Made by a program: the position numbers and the translations under genes. This document shows, in pieces, positions 37,136 to 45,339 of a DNA stretch of 64,000 bases (its first letter is position 1; each line of letters starts with the position of its first letter). Origin of the DNA: Caulobacter sp. (GTDB taxonomy: Bacteria > Pseudomonadota > Alphaproteobacteria > Caulobacterales > Caulobacteraceae); contig JAUXVF010000028.1 in the NCBI GenBank assembly GCA_030680355.1, positions 62,001 to 126,000 on the forward strand, written 5' to 3'. Under the pieces are notes generated by a model. The model had not been told where the DNA came from and searched no databases. It saw nothing but the letters and a program-made list of their open reading frames with translations.

Positions 37136-37581
37136 GCGGCCTCCGACACGGAAGGGCGCAGCTTGCCCGACAGCACGTCGGCCAGCGACACCGAGGCCAG
37201 GTAGCCATGCAGCTGGCGGCCCATCTCCTCCCAGAGGTCGTGGGTCATGCAGCGTTCGCCGCCCAGCATGCAGCCCTTGGGTCCGCTCTTGCCGCAGCGG
37301 GTGGCGCGCAGCGGCTCGTCCACCGCCACGACGATGTCGGCGATGCTGGTCTCGCCGGCGGACAGGGCCAGGCGATAGCCGCCGCCGGGGCCGCGCACGC
37401 TCTTGACCAGGCCGCGACGGCGCAGCCGGGCGAAAAGCTGCTCGAGATAGGAGAGGGAAATCTGCTGCCGAGCGGCGATGTCGGCCAGCGGAACGGCGCG
37501 CAGGGCCTCGTCCGCTCCCTGACGTACAGCGAGGTCGGTCATGGCCATCACGGCGTAGCGGCCTTTGGTGGACAGGCGCAT
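37132..37581 (-). CDS. iscR: IscR-type Rrf2 regulator of the suf operon
   Basis: 149 residues. The N-terminal winged HTH (MRLSTKGRYAVMAMTDLAV...ISLSYLEQLFARLRRRGLV) is followed by three Cys at 96, 104 and 111 and His114 (CMTHDLW), the ligands of the [2Fe-2S] cluster in IscR. It senses Fe-S status and most likely represses its own operon. An operator-like half-site overlaps the predicted -35 upstream. The next gene overlaps by 4 bp. Confidence 0.92.
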   Translation of the reverse strand: MRLSTKGRYAVMAMTDLAVRQGADEALRAVPLADIAARQQISLSYLEQLFARLRRRGLVKSVRGPGGGYRLALSAGETSIADIVVAVDEPLRATRCGKSGPKGCMLGGERCMTHDLWEEMGRQLHGYLASVSLADVLSGKLRPSVSEAA

Positions 37582-37671
37582 GGCGAGATTCCTTGGCGTC
37601 GGGCGCGCGGCCTGTGCTAAAGCCGCGCCGCGCCCGCAAAGCCTTGTCGAATGGCTGCAGCGGACGTGGGT

Positions 37672-37704
37672 GATCTAGGAAAACCAAGCGCGTTGGTCAA
37701 GTAT
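37672..37704 (-). promoter_or_regulatory. Predicted suf operon promoter with IscR half-site
   Basis: On the minus strand: -35 TTGACC (37700-37695), 17 bp spacer, -10 TAGATC (37677-37672), 91 bp before the iscR ATG. The sequence ATACTTGACC (37704-37695) equals one half of the E. coli IscR type 1 site and covers the -35. A near-palindrome ACCAAGCGCGTTGGT (37683-37697 on the plus strand) lies in the spacer. Placement fits repression by IscR. Confidence 0.65.
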
Positions 37705-37735
37705 TCCACCGCCTTGGGAGACAGGAAAAGAGCGC

Positions 37736-38386
37736 ATGCCTGAAGTGGTGATGACCGGCGCCGCCGGCCGAATCGAAGGTCGATATTCACCGGGCAAGCG
37801 CGAAAACGCGCCGATCGCCCTGATCCTGCATCCGCATCCGCGGGCCGGCGGGCATATGAACAACCCGGTGACGGTGCAGCTCTATCACCTGTTCATGAAA
37901 CGCGGTTTCTCCGTTCTGCGCTTCAATTTCCGCGGCGTCGGCCGCAGCCAGGGCGAGTTTGACGCCGGCATCGGCGAGCTGGCCGATGCGGCCACCGCCC
38001 TGGACTGGCTGCAGGCCGCCAACCCCCAGGCCAGCCAGTTCTGGGTCGCCGGCTACAGCTTCGGCGCCTACATCGGCATGCAGCTGCTGATGCGCCGGCC
38101 CGAGACCGACGGCTTCATCAGCGTCTCGCCGCCGACCAACATGTATGATTTCAGCTTCCTGGCCCCCTGCCCGGCCTCGGGCCTGATCCTGCACGGCCAG
38201 GCCGACACCGTGGTGCCGCCCGTCGAGGTCGAGCGCGTCGTCTCCAAGCTGCGCACCCAGAAGGGCATCGTCATCGACTATGACCTGATCCCGGGCGCCA
38301 CCCACTTCTGGGCCGAGAACCTGCCGGACGTCGAACAGAAGGTCGGCAACTATCTCGACATGCGTCTGGAAGCCGACCCGGCCTGA
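37736..38386 (+). CDS. Alpha/beta hydrolase (COG2945-like)
   Basis: 216 residues. [14 protein letters not shown] (oxyanion region) near residue 32, [14 protein letters not shown], then the nucleophile elbow [17 protein letters not shown] provides Asp and GATHFW the catalytic His. No signal peptide, so cytosolic. Small hydrolases of this group are esterases of unknown substrate. It is divergent from iscR and ends 5 bp before ppa, so the two form an operon. Confidence 0.9.
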   Translation: MPEVVMTGAAGRIEGRYSPGKRENAPIALILHPHPRAGGHMNNPVTVQLYHLFMKRGFSVLRFNFRGVGRSQGEFDAGIGELADAATALDWLQAANPQASQFWVAGYSFGAYIGMQLLMRRPETDGFISVSPPTNMYDFSFLAPCPASGLILHGQADTVVPPVEVERVVSKLRTQKGIVIDYDLIPGATHFWAENLPDVEQKVGNYLDMRLEADPA

Positions 38387-38391
38387 TTGTC

Positions 38392-38925
38392 ATGAATCTC
38401 AACGCGATCACGATCGGCGCCAACCCGCCCGAAGACGTCAACGTCATCATCGAGGTCCCGATCGGCGGCGAGCCGATCAAGTATGAGCTGGACAAGGACT
38501 CCGGGGCCCTGGTGGTCGACCGCTTCCTCTATACGGCCATGCGCTATCCGGGGAACTATGGCTTCATCCCCCACACCCTGTCCGGCGACGGCGACCCCTG
38601 TGACGTCATCGTCGCCAACACCCGCGCCATTATTCCCGGCGCGGTGATGAACTGCCGCATCGTCGGGGTGCTGCTGATGGAAGACCAGGCCGGCGAGGAC
38701 GAAAAGCTGATCGCCGTCCCCTCCTCCCACCTGACCGCCCGCTACGACAGCGTCCGGGACTACACCGACCTGCCGCAGATCACCCTCGACCAGATCGAGC
38801 ACTTCTTCCGCCACTACAAGGATCTCGAGCCCGGCAAATGGGTCAAGATCAACGGCTGGGGCGACGCCGCGGCGGCCAAGGCGATGGTGCTTGAGGGGAT
38901 CGAGCGGGCGAAGGCGCAGGGGTAG
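38392..38925 (+). CDS. ppa: Inorganic pyrophosphatase
   Basis: 177 residues, family I soluble enzyme. The signature [11 protein letters not shown] with its three Asp is intact, as are [16 protein letters not shown] and GWGDAAAAK. It hydrolyses pyrophosphate and drives biosynthesis forward. The 5 bp gap to the alpha/beta hydrolase indicates cotranscription. Confidence 0.97.
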   Translation: MNLNAITIGANPPEDVNVIIEVPIGGEPIKYELDKDSGALVVDRFLYTAMRYPGNYGFIPHTLSGDGDPCDVIVANTRAIIPGAVMNCRIVGVLLMEDQAGEDEKLIAVPSSHLTARYDSVRDYTDLPQITLDQIEHFFRHYKDLEPGKWVKINGWGDAAAAKAMVLEGIERAKAQG

Positions 38926-38962
38926 CTTCCTGCCTCCCCGCTTCGCGGAGAGGATTGACGGC

Positions 38963-39505
38963 TCAGGCCCCGATCAACGCCGCGATCTTCTGCACCGTGT
39001 TCCAGTTGCGGCCAGTCGAGGTCAGGCCCAGCGTCCTCCGACCGAACACCAGCGCCGCCTTCGAGTTGGCGATGCCGTCGCCGAAGAAGACGTAGACGCT
39101 GCGGTCGACCGCCTCGATCTTCTCCCCAGGCGTGGCGGCGGCGCGGATCATCGCAACCATCTCCGACGTCACGGGCTCGCGGGCGACGTTGACAATGAAT
39201 CGGGACGGCTCGCGCTCTGCCTCCTCCTGCATCGGGTTTGCGTCGATGATCCCCCGCCAGGCCTTCGGGCCGCGCACGATGAAGCGGGTGATCAGACCCA
39301 GCCGCGCCTCGGCCTCCCGGTCCAGCAGGGCTTCCAGATCGTCGTCCGGCGTCGCGCCGGCCTCGAACACCACATTGCCGCTCTGCAGCAGGGTCTTCGC
39401 ATCCGTGAAGCCCAGCGCCTCGACCATGGCCTTGAGGTCGGCCATGGCGACCTTCTTGTTACCGCCGACATTGACCCCGCGCAGGAGGGCGATGCGCAGG
39501 GTCAT
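38963..39505 (-). CDS. DUF1697 family protein
   Basis: 180 residues. IALLRGVNVGGNKKVAMADLK at the N-terminus and LQSGNVVFEA are the family signatures, and the C-terminal ALVFGRRTLGLTSTGRNWNTVQKI closes the domain. Function is not known. Its start overlaps the namZ stop by 4 bp, so it is the third gene of a coupled DOMON-namZ-DUF1697 group. Confidence 0.88.
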   Translation of the reverse strand: MTLRIALLRGVNVGGNKKVAMADLKAMVEALGFTDAKTLLQSGNVVFEAGATPDDDLEALLDREAEARLGLITRFIVRGPKAWRGIIDANPMQEEAEREPSRFIVNVAREPVTSEMVAMIRAAATPGEKIEAVDRSVYVFFGDGIANSKAALVFGRRTLGLTSTGRNWNTVQKIAALIGA

Positions 39506-40710
39506 GGCCCGTACAGCAGGAAGGGCTTGCGGGCTTCGATCCAGCCCAGCTCGTCGGGGACGGTGATGGCCTCAAGGTCGCCCGGCGTCGCCTCGCCGTC
39601 ATCGACCCAGGCGCGCAGGTCGGGCCCGCCGTTGATGACGTCGATGGCCAGCTTGTCGAGCACGTACTCGTAGGGAAAGTCCCGCCAGAGGTCGTAGTCG
39701 GGATACAGGGCGCGAATGGCCTTGAAGCCCAGGGCCTGCAGCCGCCAGGGCTTGAAAGCGGCATGGTCATAGGCCGGGTCGTCGACATGGATCTGCACGC
39801 CGTTACACAGCTTACCGACGTGCTTGTGGAAGGTCGGCTGGAACCAGATGTCGCGCAGGCGGCAGCCCTCCAGCCACTGCGGGGCCAGGTCATGCATGGC
39901 GGCGATGACCTTGCGGGCGTCGATGTCGGGCGCGCCAAACAGCTCCAGCGGCCGGGTGGTGCCGCGGCCTTCCGACAGCGTGGCCCCCTCCAGCATCACC
40001 GTGCCGGCGTAGGCGCGGGCCATCGACAGGTTGGGCGCGTTGGGGCTGGGATTGATCCAGCTGCGCTCGCCCAGCGGCCAGCCGAAGCCGGGCGCGGCGG
40101 CGGGCGCATAGCCCTCCATCTCGATCACGCTGTAGTCGACGTCGAGATCGTACTGGGCGATGAACCAGCGGCCCAGCTCGCCCAGGGTCATGCCGTGGCG
40201 CATGGGCATGGGCCCCGCCCCGACGAAACTCTCCCAGCCCGGCCGCAGGGTCAGGCCCTCGACAGGCCGGCCGGCCGGATTGGGTCGGTCCAGCACCCAG
40301 ACTGCCTTGCCATGCTCGGCGGCGGCCTCGAGCACATAGAGCAGGGTGGTGATGAAGGTGTAGATGCGGCAGCCGAGGTCCTGGAGGTCGACCAGGATGA
40401 CGTCGAACGTGCCCATGGCCTGGCCGGTCGGCCGGCGGGTCTCGCCATAGAGGCTGAACACCGGGAAGCCGTAGACCGGGTCGGTGAAGTCCGGCGACTC
40501 CATCATATTGTCCTGCAGGTCGCCGCGCATGCCGTGTTGCGGGCCGAAGGCGGCGGTGATCTTCAAATCGGGGCAGGCCGACAGGGCGTCGATGGCGTGG
40601 GTCAGGTCGGCGGTCACCGAGGCCGGATGCGCCAACAAGGCCACGCGCTTGCCCTTCAGGGGCGCGCGCAGGGCGGGATCGGCCAGAAGCCGGTCGAGAC
40701 CGAATTTCAT
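39502..40710 (-). CDS. namZ: DUF1343 protein, exo-beta-N-acetylmuramidase NamZ family
   Basis: 402 residues from the ATG at 40710. Family segments are seen throughout: AAFGPQHGMRGDLQDNM, VDLQDLGCRIYTFITTL, LDRPNPAGRPVEG, LSEGRGTTRPLELFGAP and the C-terminal Tyr/Trp-rich end. Members remove terminal MurNAc from peptidoglycan fragments in Bacillus. No signal peptide is visible, so a cytosolic recycling role is more likely here. It overlaps both neighbours by 4 bp. Confidence 0.88.
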   Translation of the reverse strand: MKFGLDRLLADPALRAPLKGKRVALLAHPASVTADLTHAIDALSACPDLKITAAFGPQHGMRGDLQDNMMESPDFTDPVYGFPVFSLYGETRRPTGQAMGTFDVILVDLQDLGCRIYTFITTLLYVLEAAAEHGKAVWVLDRPNPAGRPVEGLTLRPGWESFVGAGPMPMRHGMTLGELGRWFIAQYDLDVDYSVIEMEGYAPAAAPGFGWPLGERSWINPSPNAPNLSMARAYAGTVMLEGATLSEGRGTTRPLELFGAPDIDARKVIAAMHDLAPQWLEGCRLRDIWFQPTFHKHVGKLCNGVQIHVDDPAYDHAAFKPWRLQALGFKAIRALYPDYDLWRDFPYEYVLDKLAIDVINGGPDLRAWVDDGEATPGDLEAITVPDELGWIEARKPFLLYGP

Positions 40711-41252
40711 GGAAGCTCCAGGTCGCAAACGAAGGTGTCGGGGTGGTGGAAATCCGCCCGGTCCGGCGCATGGGCCAGCGCCCAGTAGGACAGCCGCCCG
40801 TCGGCCGCCTCGATCACCGCCGTCAGCCCTGCCCGCCAGGGGACGTCCGGCGGCAGGTCCGCCAGACCGTCCAGCGCGATCGTGGCCTGCAGCTCAAGCC
40901 GCTCCGCCGAGACCGTGATCGCCATCTCCGGCGCCGCCATGGCCGCCGGTGACGTCCCGCCCTGGCGATGAGCGTCGAACCGGTAGCCGGCCCACTGGCC
41001 CGACGGCGACAGGTTGTACTCGCAATAGGCGCTGCCTCGTCCGTCCTGGAGGAAGACCTCGAAACAGCTGTGTTTCCACAGATCGTCGCGGCGATCCCGC
41101 GCCGCCGTTTCGGGCAGCCGCAACGCGCCGATGTCCCCGATCACGACATAGCGCAGCGCCAGCCCCGCCGGCCCGGCGCGCGTCGCCTCGACCGTCACGC
41201 GCGTGACCGCGTCGCAGGGGGTGTCGGAATGACGGATCAGATCCAGAAGCAT
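40707..41252 (-). CDS. DOMON-like domain protein coupled to namZ
   Basis: 181 residues, beta-rich. LWKHSCFEVFLQDGRGSAYCEYNLSPSGQWAGYRFDAHR in content (about 58-97) matches the DOMON/carbohydrate-binding-like domain found in small proteins often associated with peptidoglycan genes. No signal peptide. It is translationally coupled to namZ (ATGA), so a shared role in muropeptide recycling is reasonable; no reaction can be assigned. Confidence 0.75.
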   Translation of the reverse strand: MLLDLIRHSDTPCDAVTRVTVEATRAGPAGLALRYVVIGDIGALRLPETAARDRRDDLWKHSCFEVFLQDGRGSAYCEYNLSPSGQWAGYRFDAHRQGGTSPAAMAAPEMAITVSAERLELQATIALDGLADLPPDVPWRAGLTAVIEAADGRLSYWALAHAPDRADFHHPDTFVCDLELP

Positions 41253-41308
41253 GCCCCCTCGTTAGCGCCTGCTTGACGCCGGTCAATGGCGCAGGCAATG
41301 AGCGACCC

Positions 41309-41359
41309 ATGTTCGCCCGGCTCGCCCTGTCCAGCCTCTATTACGCCCGCTCGTCCTGA
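41309..41359 (+). CDS. Possible tyrS leader peptide with tandem Tyr codons
   Basis: A 16-codon ORF, MFARLALSSLYYARSS, with adjacent Tyr codons TAT TAC at 41339-41344. Its stop lies within the first of three hairpins before tyrS. The ribosome-binding site is weak (GAG about seven bases upstream). The codon pair upstream of a Tyr-tRNA synthetase gene is what makes it notable; translation is unproven. Confidence 0.35.
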   Translation: MFARLALSSLYYARSS

Positions 41360-41450
41360 CGAGCGGCGTTGCGATCGCATGCCGCCAACCCGCCGGCGGC
41401 ATGCTCTGAACCCATCAGAAGACGGTCTCCGGCCTCACCTTGAGGAGACC
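41347..41450 (+). promoter_or_regulatory. Structured leader of tyrS: three hairpins
   Basis: Hairpin 1 is CCGCTCGTC/GACGAGCGG (41347-41366). Hairpin 2 is GCATGCCGCC/GGCGGCATGC with an eight-base loop (41377-41404). Hairpin 3 is GGTCTCC (41424-41430) with GGAGACC (41444-41450), which would mask the GAGGAGA ribosome-binding site of the ATG at 41456. No T-run follows hairpin 2, so control at translation is more likely than termination. Confidence 0.45.
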
Positions 41451-41455
41451 TTTCC

Positions 41456-42799
41456 ATGTTTGCGACCTTGAACCCCTCCCCGCCCGCCGTGCTAGAGCCG
41501 GTCGGGCAAGGAGATTCCGCCCCGATGACCGCCGACGCCGCCTTCAAGTCCGACTTTCTGCGCACGTTGCAGGAGCGCGGCTTCATCCATCAGATCACTC
41601 ACCCGACCGAGCTCGACGAAGCGGCCTGCAAGGGCGTGGTCCCGGCCTACATCGGTTTCGACGCCACCGCCGCCAGCCTGCACGTCGGCAGCCTGATCCA
41701 GATCATGATGCTGCGCCGGCTTCAGCAGGCCGGCCACAAGCCGATCGTGCTGATGGGCGGCGGAACGACCAAGGTCGGCGACCCGACCGGCAAGGATGAG
41801 TCTCGCAAGATGCTCACCGAGGCCGACATCGCCGCCAACATCGCCAGCATCAAGACGGTGTTCGCCAAATTCCTGACCTTCGGCGATGGTCCGACCGACG
41901 CGGTCATGGTCGACAACGACGAGTGGCTGAGCCAGTTCGGCTACGTCGAGTTCCTGCGCGAATTTGGCGTCCATTTTACCATCAACCGGATGCTGGCCTT
42001 CGACTCGGTCAAGCTGCGCCTCGAGCGCGAGCAGCCGATGACCTTCCTCGAGTTCAACTACATGCTGATGCAGGCGGTGGACTTCCTGGAGCTCAGCCGC
42101 ACCCGGAACTGCCTGCTGCAGATGGGCGGGTCGGACCAGTGGGGCAACATCCTCAATGGCGTGGAGCTGATCCGCCGCGTCGACCAGAAGCCGGCCTTCG
42201 GCCTGACCACCCCGCTGCTGTCGACGGCCTCCGGCGCCAAGATGGGCAAGACGGCCCAGGGCGCGGTCTGGCTCAACGCCGACATGCGCAGTCCCTACGA
42301 GTACTGGCAGTTCTGGCGCAACGCCGAGGACGCCGACGTCGGCCGCTTCCTGCGCCTGTTCACCGACCTGCCGCTGGACGAGATCGCCCGACTTGAGGCC
42401 CTCGACGGCGCGGCCATCAATGACGCCAAGAAGGTGCTGGCCGACGCGGCCACCACCCTGCTGCACGGCGCGCACGCGGCGGCGGCGGCGCGCGCCAAGT
42501 CCGAGGAAGCGTTCGAGCAAGGCAACACGGCCGCTGCCGCCACTTCGGAGGATTTTGTCTGGGCGGGAGAGACCGGCGACCTTACCCGACGGACGGCCGA
42601 GGCCATCGTCAAAGGGGCCGGGCTTGCCGGGTCGGTGAAAGAGGCTCGCAACCTCATCGAACAGGGAACGATCCTCATCAACGATGTAAAGATCAGCGAT
42701 CCGAAGACGACCTACGAGCGTGGTGAGGGCGCTGGCTCCGATGGCCTGTTCAAGGTTCAGAAGGGCAAGAACAAGATCGTCTGGCTTCGCCCGATCTGA
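41456..42799 (+). CDS. tyrS: Tyrosyl-tRNA synthetase
   Basis: 447 residues from ATG 41456 (AGGAGA eight bases before), or 424 from ATG 41525, where the usual family N-terminus (AAFKSDFLRTLQERGFIHQ) begins. The HIGH-like motif is HVGSL, the tyrosine/ATP pocket has GGGTTKVGDPTGKDE and GGSDQWGNILNG, and KMSKS appears as KMGKT. The C-terminal S4 domain starts near TRRTAEAIVKGAGL. It charges tRNA-Tyr. A REP-bounded element separates it from bcp. Confidence 0.95.
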   Translation: MFATLNPSPPAVLEPVGQGDSAPMTADAAFKSDFLRTLQERGFIHQITHPTELDEAACKGVVPAYIGFDATAASLHVGSLIQIMMLRRLQQAGHKPIVLMGGGTTKVGDPTGKDESRKMLTEADIAANIASIKTVFAKFLTFGDGPTDAVMVDNDEWLSQFGYVEFLREFGVHFTINRMLAFDSVKLRLEREQPMTFLEFNYMLMQAVDFLELSRTRNCLLQMGGSDQWGNILNGVELIRRVDQKPAFGLTTPLLSTASGAKMGKTAQGAVWLNADMRSPYEYWQFWRNAEDADVGRFLRLFTDLPLDEIARLEALDGAAINDAKKVLADAATTLLHGAHAAAAARAKSEEAFEQGNTAAAATSEDFVWAGETGDLTRRTAEAIVKGAGLAGSVKEARNLIEQGTILINDVKISDPKTTYERGEGAGSDGLFKVQKGKNKIVWLRPI

Positions 42800-42811
42800 T
42801 CCCCCTACCCT

Positions 42812-42919
42812 CCGCTCATCCCCGCGAAAGCGGGGACCCAGGCTTTTTCAGGGACAGCCACCCGGCGTGAGCGGCGAGATCAAAAACACCTGGGTCCCCG
42901 CTTTCGTGGGGATGAGCGG
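42812..42919. repeat. REP doublet, family 1 (second short element)
   Basis: A 108 bp element with the same 31 bp termini as the one at 31293-31429 (units 42812-42842 and 42889-42919). Here the left unit reads CCCCGC-GAAA-GCGGGG, a compensated version of CCTCGC/GCGAGG. The inner arms CTTTTTCAG and TGTTTTTGA are the same two as at 31.3 kb but in opposite order, so the element is inserted in the reverse orientation. It ends 19 bp before the bcp start. Confidence 0.9.
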
Positions 42920-42938
42920 GAATTATGGAGGACCTACC

Positions 42939-43403
42939 GTGGCTGAACTCAACATCGGCGACCGCGCCCCCGATTTCGACCTGCCCACCGACACCGGCCG
43001 GGTCTCGCTGGCCGCGCTCAAGGGCCGCAAGGTGGTGCTGTTCTTCTATCCCAAGGACGACACGCCCGGCTGCACGACCGAGGCCATCGCCTTCTCCCAA
43101 GCCAAGGCGGAATTCGAGGCGGCCGGGGCGACCCTCGTCGGCGTCTCGAAGGACACCGTCAAGAAGCACGGCCGCTTCCGCGAGAAGCACGGCCTGACCG
43201 TCGAACTCGGCTCGGCGGCCGAGGACGACGTCATCGAGCGCTACGGGGCCTGGGTTCAGAAAAAACTCTACGGTCGCGAATATATGGGCATCGACCGCTC
43301 AACCTGGCTGATCGACGGCGACGGCGCCATCCGCCACATCTGGCGCAAGGTGAAGGTCGCGGGCCACGCCCAGGACGTGCTCGATACTGTAAAGCGCCTC
43401 TGA
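42939..43403 (+). CDS. bcp: Peroxiredoxin, bacterioferritin comigratory protein (Bcp/PrxQ)
   Basis: 154 residues from a GTG with GGAGG seven bases upstream. The peroxidatic Cys is in KDDTPGCTTEAIAFSQ (about residue 46). FFYPKDD and YMGIDRSTWLIDGDG are typical of the family. There is no Cys five residues after the first, so it is a 1-Cys or atypical form. It reduces peroxides in the cytosol. The REP element lies immediately upstream, leaving only the ribosome-binding site between them. Confidence 0.94.
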   Translation: MAELNIGDRAPDFDLPTDTGRVSLAALKGRKVVLFFYPKDDTPGCTTEAIAFSQAKAEFEAAGATLVGVSKDTVKKHGRFREKHGLTVELGSAAEDDVIERYGAWVQKKLYGREYMGIDRSTWLIDGDGAIRHIWRKVKVAGHAQDVLDTVKRL

Positions 43404-43659
43404 GATTTCAGCAGCCCGGCTGTCGCCTGCTGCAACGGCGAGTGTTGCGATCGCGCCGCACCTTGCCCTAATAGTTCGCGCGAAACGCGCAATGCGAGCG
43501 TTGAGCGCTGGCGCGACGCGAAATGTTTGGTTAACCCTCCGATGGTAGGGATCAGAATTCCCCAATTCGCGCACCCGTCACGCGGGAACCCCCTTGCGCG
43601 CGTCTCCCACATGGTAACATATCGCCTCACACCAGTAACTCGGGCGGGGTTAGCCGGCG

Positions 43660-44802
43660 ATGCGCGTAAAGCGACTACGACGAGCCTTGGAGGAGCTGTT
43701 TCCTGAACGGCACCTCTATGTGAGATCAGGCGGCGAGATGCGCGGGTTCGTGCTCTCCACGGGAAAACAGCTTCTTGGCGCGGGTATCGTCGGGGCCACG
43801 GCGCTCTGGATGGGCGTCTGTACCGCCGCCATGATGGTCAGCGCGCTCTCCGTCAGCGCCTCGGACCAGGAACTGGTCCGCCAGACCCGCTATTTCGAAC
43901 GTGTCAGCGCCGACCGTCAGGCTCGCCTCAACAGCGCCATGGCGCAGCTGTCGCAGACCAATGGCGGCCTGGACGAACTGGCCCAGTCCGTCGAGAAACG
44001 CCACGCCGCCCTGGCGATGCTGCTCACCGAATTCAAGGGCGCCCCCGGCGCCGTCCAGGCCCTGGCCCCCGCCAAGCCCCGACTGGCCACCACCAATCCC
44101 GTCCAGCGGGTTCAGGCCACGCTGATTGATCAGGAACGGATCATCAGCGCCGCCGAAACCTTCGCCATGAGCCGCGCCGAGCGCCTGCGCCTGGCCTTCC
44201 GGCTGGCCGGACTGAACCCCGACAACTACGGCGGTCGCGGCGGCTCGCTCGGCGGACCGCTGATCGAGGCTCGCGATCCCCGCGCCCTGGCTGCGGTGCT
44301 GGATGTCGACGAAGGCTTCGCTGAACGGATCCAGAGCGCCTCGACCAACATGGCCGACATGCGGGCCATGGCCTCGGCCGCCCGCGGCCTGCCGTTCTTC
44401 CGTCCGACCAGCGCGGCCGCCGTCTCCAGCAGCTACGGCGTGCGGCTCGATCCGTTCACGCGGCGGCCGGCGTTCCATTCCGGGCTCGACTTCCCGGGCG
44501 CGACCTTCACCCCGATCTATTCAACCGCGCCAGGCGTGATTTCGTTCACCGGCGTGCGGTCCGGTTATGGCAACACGGTCGAGGTCGACCACGGCAAGGG
44601 CTTCAAGACCCGTTACGCCCATCTCGCCGGTTTCAATGTGCGTGTGGGACAGCGAGTGACAGTTGGCCAGCGTATTGCATCGATGGGGTCGACCGGCCGG
44701 TCGACTGGCCCACATTTGCACTATGAAGTGTGGGTCAATGGCCGGGCGCAGAACCCCAACCGATTTCTGAAGGCCGGCGAATATGTTCAGCAAACAGACT
44801 AA
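43660..44802 (+). CDS. M23-family (LytM-type) peptidoglycan endopeptidase
   Basis: 380 residues. A basic N-terminus and one membrane helix (about 36-66) put the rest in the periplasm. A helical region (about 70-250) precedes the M23 domain, with FHSGLDFPG (first His and Asp), YGNTVEVDHGKGFKTRYAHL and HLHYEVW (catalytic His pair), so the zinc site is complete. It cuts peptide cross-links. The 3' end overlaps the bactofilin gene by 20 bp; bactofilins localise such enzymes in stalked bacteria. Upstream 256 bp holds no gene. Confidence 0.92.
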   Translation: MRVKRLRRALEELFPERHLYVRSGGEMRGFVLSTGKQLLGAGIVGATALWMGVCTAAMMVSALSVSASDQELVRQTRYFERVSADRQARLNSAMAQLSQTNGGLDELAQSVEKRHAALAMLLTEFKGAPGAVQALAPAKPRLATTNPVQRVQATLIDQERIISAAETFAMSRAERLRLAFRLAGLNPDNYGGRGGSLGGPLIEARDPRALAAVLDVDEGFAERIQSASTNMADMRAMASAARGLPFFRPTSAAAVSSSYGVRLDPFTRRPAFHSGLDFPGATFTPIYSTAPGVISFTGVRSGYGNTVEVDHGKGFKTRYAHLAGFNVRVGQRVTVGQRIASMGSTGRSTGPHLHYEVWVNGRAQNPNRFLKAGEYVQQTD

Positions 44803-45292
44803 AACCCCTCCCAAGCCCGCGACCCCCGCGGCGGCCCCGCCCATCCCGGCGGCGGCCGAAACGCCCAAGGCCCGCTCCAAGGTCGCTTCCCTTATCAGCG
44901 ACGGGATTGCGATCGAAGGCGGCGTCGTCGGCGATGGCGAACTGCAGATTGACGGCATTGTCCGCGGCGACGTTCGCGTCGGCCGCCTGACCGTCGGCGA
45001 CACCGGCCATATCGAGGGATCGGTCTACGCCGAGGCCGCCGAAGTGCGCGGTCGCGTGATCGGCTCGGTCACCGCCAAGCAGGTGCGTCTTTATGGGACA
45101 GCCTATGTCGACGGCGACATCACCCACGAACAGCTGGCCATGGAAACGGGCGCCTTCTTCCAGGGCCGCAGCCTGAAGTTCCAGCGCTCGCAAGCGCCCG
45201 GCCAGGGCGCCAGCCCCGCGCCTGCGCCCGCCCCCGCCTCGCCGGGACCGACCATGGGCCAGCCCGTCTCAAGCGCGCCAAAACCGGCCTGA
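44783..45292 (+). CDS. bacA: Bactofilin
   Basis: 169 residues. A Pro/Ala-rich N-terminal tail (about 30 residues) leads to the bactofilin beta-helix (about 38-130): IAIEGGVVGDGELQIDGIVRGDV, GHIEGSVYAEAAEVRGRVIG and GTAYVDGDITHEQLAMETGAFFQG. The C-terminal tail is again Pro/Ala-rich. Bactofilins polymerise without nucleotide and recruit cell-wall enzymes to stalk or curvature sites. It overlaps the M23 gene, so the pair is coexpressed, as in Caulobacter. A 29 bp palindrome follows the stop. Confidence 0.93.
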   Translation: MFSKQTKTPPKPATPAAAPPIPAAAETPKARSKVASLISDGIAIEGGVVGDGELQIDGIVRGDVRVGRLTVGDTGHIEGSVYAEAAEVRGRVIGSVTAKQVRLYGTAYVDGDITHEQLAMETGAFFQGRSLKFQRSQAPGQGASPAPAPAPASPGPTMGQPVSSAPKPA

Positions 45293-45303
45293 CCCTGCCC
45301 TCG

Positions 45304-45332
45304 CATCCTTCTTCCGGTCCGGAAGAAGGATG
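45304..45332. terminator. Perfect 29 bp palindrome between convergent genes
   Basis: CATCCTTCTTCCGG, one T, then CCGGAAGAAGGATG: 14 bp perfect arms. It lies between bacA (plus) and prfB (minus). Likely a shared terminator or RNA-stabilising stem; no T-run on either strand. Confidence 0.6.
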
Positions 45333-45339
45333 ACGCGGC

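Noticed and set aside
36008-37687. 559-residue fused frame including the cysteine desulfurase
   Set aside because: The first about 180 codons lie over iscR in another frame; the GTG at 37135 with a GTGA overlap is the natural start.
41286-41471. 61-codon ORF over the tyrS leader
   Set aside because: Cys/Pro/Arg-rich with no family likeness; it crosses all three hairpins. The shorter Tyr-codon ORF is a better candidate.
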